DNA of 64,000 nucleotides from Lotus japonicus (Eukaryota > Streptophyta > Magnoliopsida > Fabales > Fabaceae). The translations under genes and the position numbers were made by a program. This document shows positions 58,550 through 64,000 of this stretch, piece by piece; position 1 is the stretch's first letter, and the number at the start of each line of letters is the position of its first letter. The DNA lies in NCBI RefSeq assembly GCF_012489685.1, contig NC_080041.1:24975780-25039779 (forward strand), in the 5' to 3' direction. Under the pieces are notes generated by a model. It saw nothing but the letters and a program-made list of their open reading frames with translations. It was not told where the DNA came from and searched no databases.

Positions 58550-58782
58550 CACACATATAACATCTTGTACAGGACACGCCTCTTACCTAAAGTGCTTCTT
58601 GCTCAAGCCATCCATCACTTTTATCATTTCCCTTTCATAATCTCCCAATCAGAGCTTTTTCTCTATCCAAGCAACAAAATATACAGCTCTGTCACCTGGA
58701 GTATAAGTTGTCGCTTTCATACTTCACAATCACATATCTCCTTTTTCTCACACACACAAACATCTTTAAAAATCAAAACTTC

Positions 58783-61700
58783 ATGGCAGCTAAGGCCAAG
58801 AACAACAACAAGATGGTGAATGAATTGGGTTGTGGTTTCATGGGGAAAATTCTCCAATTCAAAAACCACAGGCTGAGAAACTCATCTGTTCATTCACTAC
58901 CCATCAAGGCACACAGTGATGATCATGGCAAAAATGAACTCAAGAAGTTTCCAAATGAAGAACCAAAGGTTCCATTAAGAAGAAGTTTCACCGACACAAC
59001 ACTCACTGAGCCACAAAAACAGAGTACAGAACAGAGACTTTCAAAAAAGAGTCATCAAACACCCTCAACACACCAAAAAACCCATCAAAATAGAAGGAAT
59101 TCAGATGCTGCAAGAAATTCAACATCATCCTCAACTGGTAGTTCAACTTCAAACCACACAAAGGTTCAACAAAACCATGACATGAATGATGAAGTGAAGC
59201 TACAGAGAGAGCCCACTGCCAATTCCCTGCAACTTGCTAGAATAAGCACAAGTTACCAGAAAGACAATGATGGCAACAAATCCTCACCCAAAGAGTTTTC
59301 TCCTTTGAAACTCACTGGGAACTTGCTTGTGAATCACACCCCAAGAAGAAAGAGTGTAGAATACACCCCTAAAATTTCATCAGAGCTGAATAAAAGAAGC
59401 AATTCAAGCAAAGGTGTGATGATGGGGAATATCATGAGGAAGAACAGCAATGATCTTGCACAGCTTCTAACTCAAAGGCAGAGCAGAGACCCTGAGGTGT
59501 TGAAGTCAACGGGGAATGAAGCATACAAGAAGGGAAGGTTTGAAGAGGCTCTGGCTTTGTATGATCAAGCAATTGCCCTTGATTCAAATAAAGCAACTTA
59601 TCATTGCAATAAAAGTGCGGCTTTAATTGGCTTAGGAAGGTTTGAGGAAGCCATTTTTGAGTGTGAGGAATCAATCAGACTAGAGCCTTCATATATCAGA
59701 GCCCATAACCGCTTAGCAACAATATACTTCAGGTAATTCGAGCGTGTTCAAAAATCATTCTACAATTAATTCTAAAATTCTAAAATTCTAAAATTAAAAC
59801 CAATTATGAAGATAAATTTTTGTGAGTAATTTTTGCGTGTTAGAATTGAACTAGTTGACATAACATGGTAGTTACATATTATACTTTGGATAGTTTTTAT
59901 TAGTTTTTTTCTTATGGAATTCCAAATTTTAATGCAGGCTAGGAGAAGCTGAAAAAGCATTGGACTGCAATAATTCAACATCATCTGGTGATTCTGTGCT
60001 CACTTTCCAAGCTCAGGCTCTTCAAAAGCACATGATCAAATGCAATGAAGCTCGGAAATTCCATGAATGGAGAGTTATACTGAAGGAAACACAGTCTGCA
60101 ATATCCGTAGGTGCTGATTCAGCTCCTCAGGTTAGTTCCATGGTCAAAGATTTTATTTTTCGATATTTCTTATGTGCAACACAAACGATTTTGCACTTGT
60201 ACATTTTTTATCTTGGATTCTTATTAAAATCCATATAACACGCTAATTACGGTGCCAGCTGGCAGAATCCTAAAACTCCAGTTATGACTCATGCTGATTA
60301 AAATTGTTTGTGTATATGCTAGATCTATGCTTTGCAAAGTGAAGCATTGCTAAAGCTAGTGAGATATCAAGAGGCGTATTCCATATACGACAAAATTCCG
60401 AAATTTTCACTTGATTGGTGTAACAAGATTTTTGGCCTGGCTACTAGTGCCTACCTCTTGATGATAGGCGCACAGGTTTACTTGACAGCTGGCAGGTTGG
60501 TGAAAATGCATTATTTTGATTTGATGTGTTTGAAAAATTCTTCAATCATCATATTTGTAATTTTATAGCAGAGCAGCCTTGCAGCCTATGTCTCACCAAT
60601 AAGTTTATGTCATGTTAATTAAAAATACAATAAAAAAACTACCTGAATTGAATTTGATGTTTATAGTTTTGAAAGACCTGTGACTTGACTAGTAAACTGA
60701 AAACAGAAAAATATTTGTGAGATATTTTGAAATGATAGTTTGTAGAAAACTACTTACTATTTTTTTTCAAAACAGTTCCATATCAAAAAGTTTTTCTCCT
60801 ATGTCATTCGATTGCCAATGTTCAATGCTGGTACATTTTTTGAGCCTAGTTAGAAATGAACCCAAGTTTAATTGAATTTTGTGGGTTTAATAGGTTCGAG
60901 GATGCTTTGACAGCAGCTCAGCAAGCAGCAAGAGTCGACCCAAGCAACAGAGAAGTGAATGCAGTGTTAAGGAGAGCTAGAGCAGTGACATCAGCTAGAA
61001 TGAGTGGAAATTTACTCTTCAAGGCCTCAAAATTCACGGAAGCTTGTGCGGTGTACAATGAAGGACTAGAACATGATCCCCAGAACTCAGTTTTGCTATG
61101 CAACAGAGCAGCATGTCGCTCTAAGCTAGGCCAATATGAGAAAGCAATTGAAGATTGTAATGCAGCACTTATGGTTGTGCCAGGTTATAGCAAAGCAGTG
61201 CTAAGAAGGGCAGATTGCAATGCCAAGGTACTCTAATTGCTTCTTTAATATTTAGTATATTAAGTTCTTCTTGCACATACATCTTTATACTTAATAACCC
61301 TTTTGTTTTATCATGTAGTTGGAACACTGGGAAGCTGCCATTCAAGACTATGAAATGCTACTAAGAGAGAAGCCAGGGGATGAGGAAGTGGCCAAGGCTT
61401 TGTTTGAGGCTCAGCTCCAACTCAAGATGATACGTGGTGAAGATACTAAGGACTTGAAGTTTGGGTCAAATTTGGTTTTTATTTCAAGTAATGATCGGTT
61501 CAGACACTATGTAACTTCACCTGGTAAGGCACACTTTAGCTTCTTCTCTTATACAAAAACAAACAAAGCATTTCAAATACACTAACCAGTGGTGATGGTT
61601 ATTGAATAGGGATGGCTGTGGTGCTGTTTAGCAACAAGGCAACCCACAAGCAAGTGTTGCTAGTGTTGGAGCAAACCAGCAAGAGATTCCCATCAGTTAA

Positions 61701-62055
61701 TTTCCTCAAGGTTGGTTTATCTTGAATCGTTTGGAGTGTGTTTGAAGTAATAGATAGAAGAAAAAAGAAAAATCTAATTATCAAATGCAATTGATAGTGT
61801 GATAAAGAAAGACAACTTTGGTCAATATATAAATTCTTTAAATTCAAGTATTCAACATATTTTACCTTGCTTCTAACTTGTAATTGAATTACAATATTTT
61901 AGGTGGAGATTGAAGACCACCCCTACTTAGCAAAATCAGAAGGTGTGACCTCTGTCCCAGCCTTCAAAATATACAAGAACGGATCAAAGGTTAAAGAGAT
62001 TTCAGGCAACAAGCACGAGTTGTTAGAAAGATCAGTTAAATTGTACAGCAGCTGA
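58783..62055 (+). CDS. TTL: TTL protein: TPR repeats with inactive thioredoxin-like domain
   Basis: Seven exons with GT-AG introns: 58783-59732, 59938-60130, 60323-60495, 60894-61227, 61319-61523, 61610-61710 and 61903-62055. They sum to 2,109 nt, 702 aa, close to Arabidopsis TTL1-4 (about 680-700 aa). Start is ATG 58783 (MAAKAKNNNK). Residues 1-234 are a disordered, Ser/Lys-rich leader with GCGFMGKI near the start. TPR motifs follow at about 235-316 (GNEAYKKGRFEEALALYDQA, NKSAALIGLGRFEEAI) and 474-580 (GNLLFKASKFTEACAVYNEG, NRAACRSKLGQYEKAIEDCN). A thioredoxin-like fold fills about 619-702 (VPAFKIYKNGSKV) but lacks the CxxC redox pair, as in the family. TTLs are cytosolic scaffolds in brassinosteroid, ABA and osmotic-stress signalling and cellulose synthesis. 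Which paralogue this is cannot be told; a TTL3-like label is likely. Confidence 0.93.
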
Positions 62056-62790
62056 GACTGAGATGATTGCACATCTTCAAATGAGGAAATGAGCAAGAAA
62101 ATTGTTTGATTTTTCAGGAAGAAAACAAAAAAGATGCCCAAAATGATTCCAGATAATTTTTTCTCCTTCATAAATTTGATGACCTTGCTCACAAGGCAGA
62201 GGAAACAAGAGAAGAATCATTATATCACTGTAGCAAGTTTATAGAGAAAAGGAATTCCATCATTCCATGTATATTGGTTTGACAAACCTAAACAATACCT
62301 TGTATTTTTTTCACTTTTTGAATGTTAAATTTTCTTCAAAGGAGTGTTTTTAGTTTTTACATATCAGTTCATGAATCACATTCTAGAAGTTAAATGACAC
62401 ATGAATAGAATAGCTTTATATTATATCTCTTAAAGCCCGCTTCAAGCAAGAGTCTATTTTAGCTCGAAACATGAATAGTGCAACAGCCCCCTAACAAATA
62501 GTACACTAAGAATCAATCTCTAGACAATTTAATCAAAGTGATTTTGGCACCATATCTCGGATCGATGAACTCTTCCTGAAGCTTAATTAATCACATAATC
62601 AGCATCACTTACATTGCATAGGTTGTACTGGAAAATTACTAGTTCTTCTAAGAGCACTACAAATATCAGGTGTCTAATATAGAAAAGGGTTTAAACAGTA
62701 AAGTAAGTTCTAAATACACAGTACTACCAACTGTTCCAGTTGAAACAGAAAAACAGGCATAATTTCTCTCCATATACATCATTTTGACTT
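62056..62790. other. Convergent 3' region between the TTL gene and the small membrane-protein gene
   Basis: It contains the 3' UTR of the TTL gene (plus) and the outer 3' UTR of the neighbour (minus). No ORF is supported. Confidence 0.5.
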
Positions 62791-63010
62791 CAGAATTTTC
62801 CTAGTTCATTAATCTCAGGTGTCTAATTTTCTACTTTTATGTACTACTCTAGAATCAATACTTTATAAGTTCGATTCGATTAGTCTGCTAAAACATAGTT
62901 CATACTGCAGATTTTTCCTAGTTCATCAATCTCAGGTATCTAATCATCCATTTTATGTATTACTCTAGAATCAAAACACTGTTCTATTCCATTAGTCTGC
63001 TATAACTCTC
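62791..63010. repeat. Tandem duplication (117-bp period) over the 3' end of the small gene
   Basis: The unit 62791-62907 and the unit starting 62908 share ttttcctagttcat, aatctcaggt, tctaat, ttttatgta, tactctagaatcaa and attagtctgct. The inner copy includes the last codons and stop of the gene at 62992-63439; the outer copy repeats that end (ttagtctgc, about 62879-62887) downstream. Confidence 0.85.
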
Positions 63011-63439
63011 TCCTGGAAATTGATCACAGAGATAAACAACAACAAGAGCAATGCGGAAAGAAAGAGCACCAAGAGGAGCAGAACAAGCACCGTAACGGAG
63101 CCGCGGAACTTCATCTTCCTGAAGCTCAACCGCTCCTTCAGCAGCTGAATCTTCAGGTCCTGAATCTCGCTCCTCATCACCTGAAACAAACAAACACACA
63201 GCGAATCAAGTAGAGTGTTGATTTCTAGGGTTTCAAATCAAATAGAGTGTTGATTTCAGGATTTGAGAGTTCACAGAGAGAGTGACCTCTTCTTCTTCTT
63301 CTTCTTGTTCGGAGATGGTTCTGGTTCTGCATTGTTCGTCGGAGTTGGTTGTGGATTTCAAGGCGGAGAGTAACAACGCCGCTTTTGCACAGCGGCGCAA
63401 TGCGGTTGCAGATTTCGCACCATTCTCTTCGTTTTCCAT
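62992..63439 (-). CDS. Small protein with one C-terminal membrane segment (unknown)
   Basis: Two exons, 63439-63287 and 63180-62992, joined in phase 0 across a 106-bp intron (GT at 63286-63285, AG at 63182-63181), give 113 aa. Exon 1 holds MENEENGAKS, an Ala/Leu-rich helix (RRCAKAALLLSALKS) and an acidic poly-Glu end. Exon 2 holds a charged helix (VMRSEIQDLKIQLLKERLSF), a basic KMKFRG boundary and a hydrophobic stretch of about 25 residues (VTVLVLLLLVLFLSALLL onward), then INFQERVIAD. This layout suggests a tail-anchored or single-pass endomembrane protein with a cytosolic coiled coil. I do not recognise the family. Exon sizes that are multiples of three and clean splice sites argue for a real gene. 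Confidence 0.72.
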
Positions 63440-64000
63440 TTCTCTCTCAAGCTCTCTATCGAATAACTGCGTAACTAACTGTTGAAAACACGCTGAAAGT
63501 GCCTAAACGTTGAAGAATCAGATTATTCATTGGAAGTTTTTTTTTTTGTTTTTGTGAATCCTGTTTTTGGGTCAAAAATCAGAAGTTTGAGATATAGAGA
63601 TTGGGCCAGTCTTGGCCCACTGAAGTTCTGTTCAAATGGGCCTGGGCCTCATCCAGCAAATAAGAAACACTGAGAAAAAAAAAGATTGTTAATGTTGCCC
63701 AAAAATAAAATGTTGAAATCCAAAAACCCTTAAAAATATTTATCACACCATAATAGTATTTTTCTAAATTCAGTTTTTTTAAATGTTTATTGTAATAGCC
63801 TTACTCGTGTATGGTTAGTTATCTATTCTGTTTAAAACTTTCTGAATTTAAAATCATTAAAACTGCCAGTTTAACCCTTGTTTTGTAAAATAGGAGCATT
63901 GGATATGGAATTCTGGATGTTCACTTGCCCTCACAATGGAAGGGTTGAAAATAGTTTCTCAGCACGGTCCATAAACAACCTTTCTCTAATGGAGTAGGAT
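63440..64000. other. Upstream region of the small membrane-protein gene
   Basis: 5' leader and promoter side of the minus-strand gene, then AT-rich DNA; no further gene before the window ends. Confidence 0.45.

Overview
This is a window of eukaryotic nuclear DNA from a flowering plant, most likely a papilionoid legume. That call rests on the AT-rich intergenic DNA, genes with GT-AG introns, the repeat families present and the two recognisable plant gene families; the species cannot be fixed from the sequence alone. No rRNA, functional tRNA, CRISPR array or bacterial-style operon is present. The window is mostly a gene-poor mosaic of nested transposable elements, with only three host genes that look intact.

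Host genes. (1) A single-exon VQ-motif transcription regulator on the minus strand (22119-23477, about 452 aa). (2) A seven-exon TTL gene on the plus strand (58783-62055, 702 aa): TPR repeats followed by an inactive thioredoxin-like domain. (3) A two-exon gene on the minus strand (62992-63439) for a 113-aa acidic protein with one membrane segment near its C-terminus. Genes 2 and 3 are convergent, with 3' ends about 0.9 kb apart. They share no obvious function with each other or with the VQ gene.

Left part (1-5 kb): a 748-bp Mutator-like non-autonomous element carrying a series of about ten small hairpins; a SINE inserted at its edge; a LINE RNase H remnant; a second inverted-repeat element; a solo LTR; and a PIF/Harbinger-type MITE.

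5.0-18.6 kb is a nest. A 5'-truncated LINE (16-bp target duplication) was split by a 12.2-kb Sirevirus-type Ty1/copia retrotransposon on the minus strand, with about 1.25-kb LTRs and a 5-bp target duplication. That element has gag, pol and an env-like ORF, and all but gag carry disabling lesions. The LTRs are about 99% identical, so the insertion is young.

19.7-45 kb holds the VQ gene, a solo LTR of the same Sirevirus type, a 261-bp TRIM-like element with 80-bp LTRs, a 4.0-kb solo LTR containing two internal tandem arrays, a degenerate telomere-motif array, several MITEs and a second SINE.

45.8-50.9 kb is the right part of a decayed Helitron: an RPA1-like OB-fold gene and a PIF1-like helicase, both with premature stops, closing in a canonical hairpin plus CTAG 3' end.

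51-57 kb has a further solo LTR inserted in a dimeric repeat, a possible CACTA terminus, another inverted-repeat element and a short 5'-truncated LINE with a 16-bp target duplication.

Element boundaries were read by eye from terminal repeats and target-site duplications. Family names are from recalled hallmarks, not from database searches.
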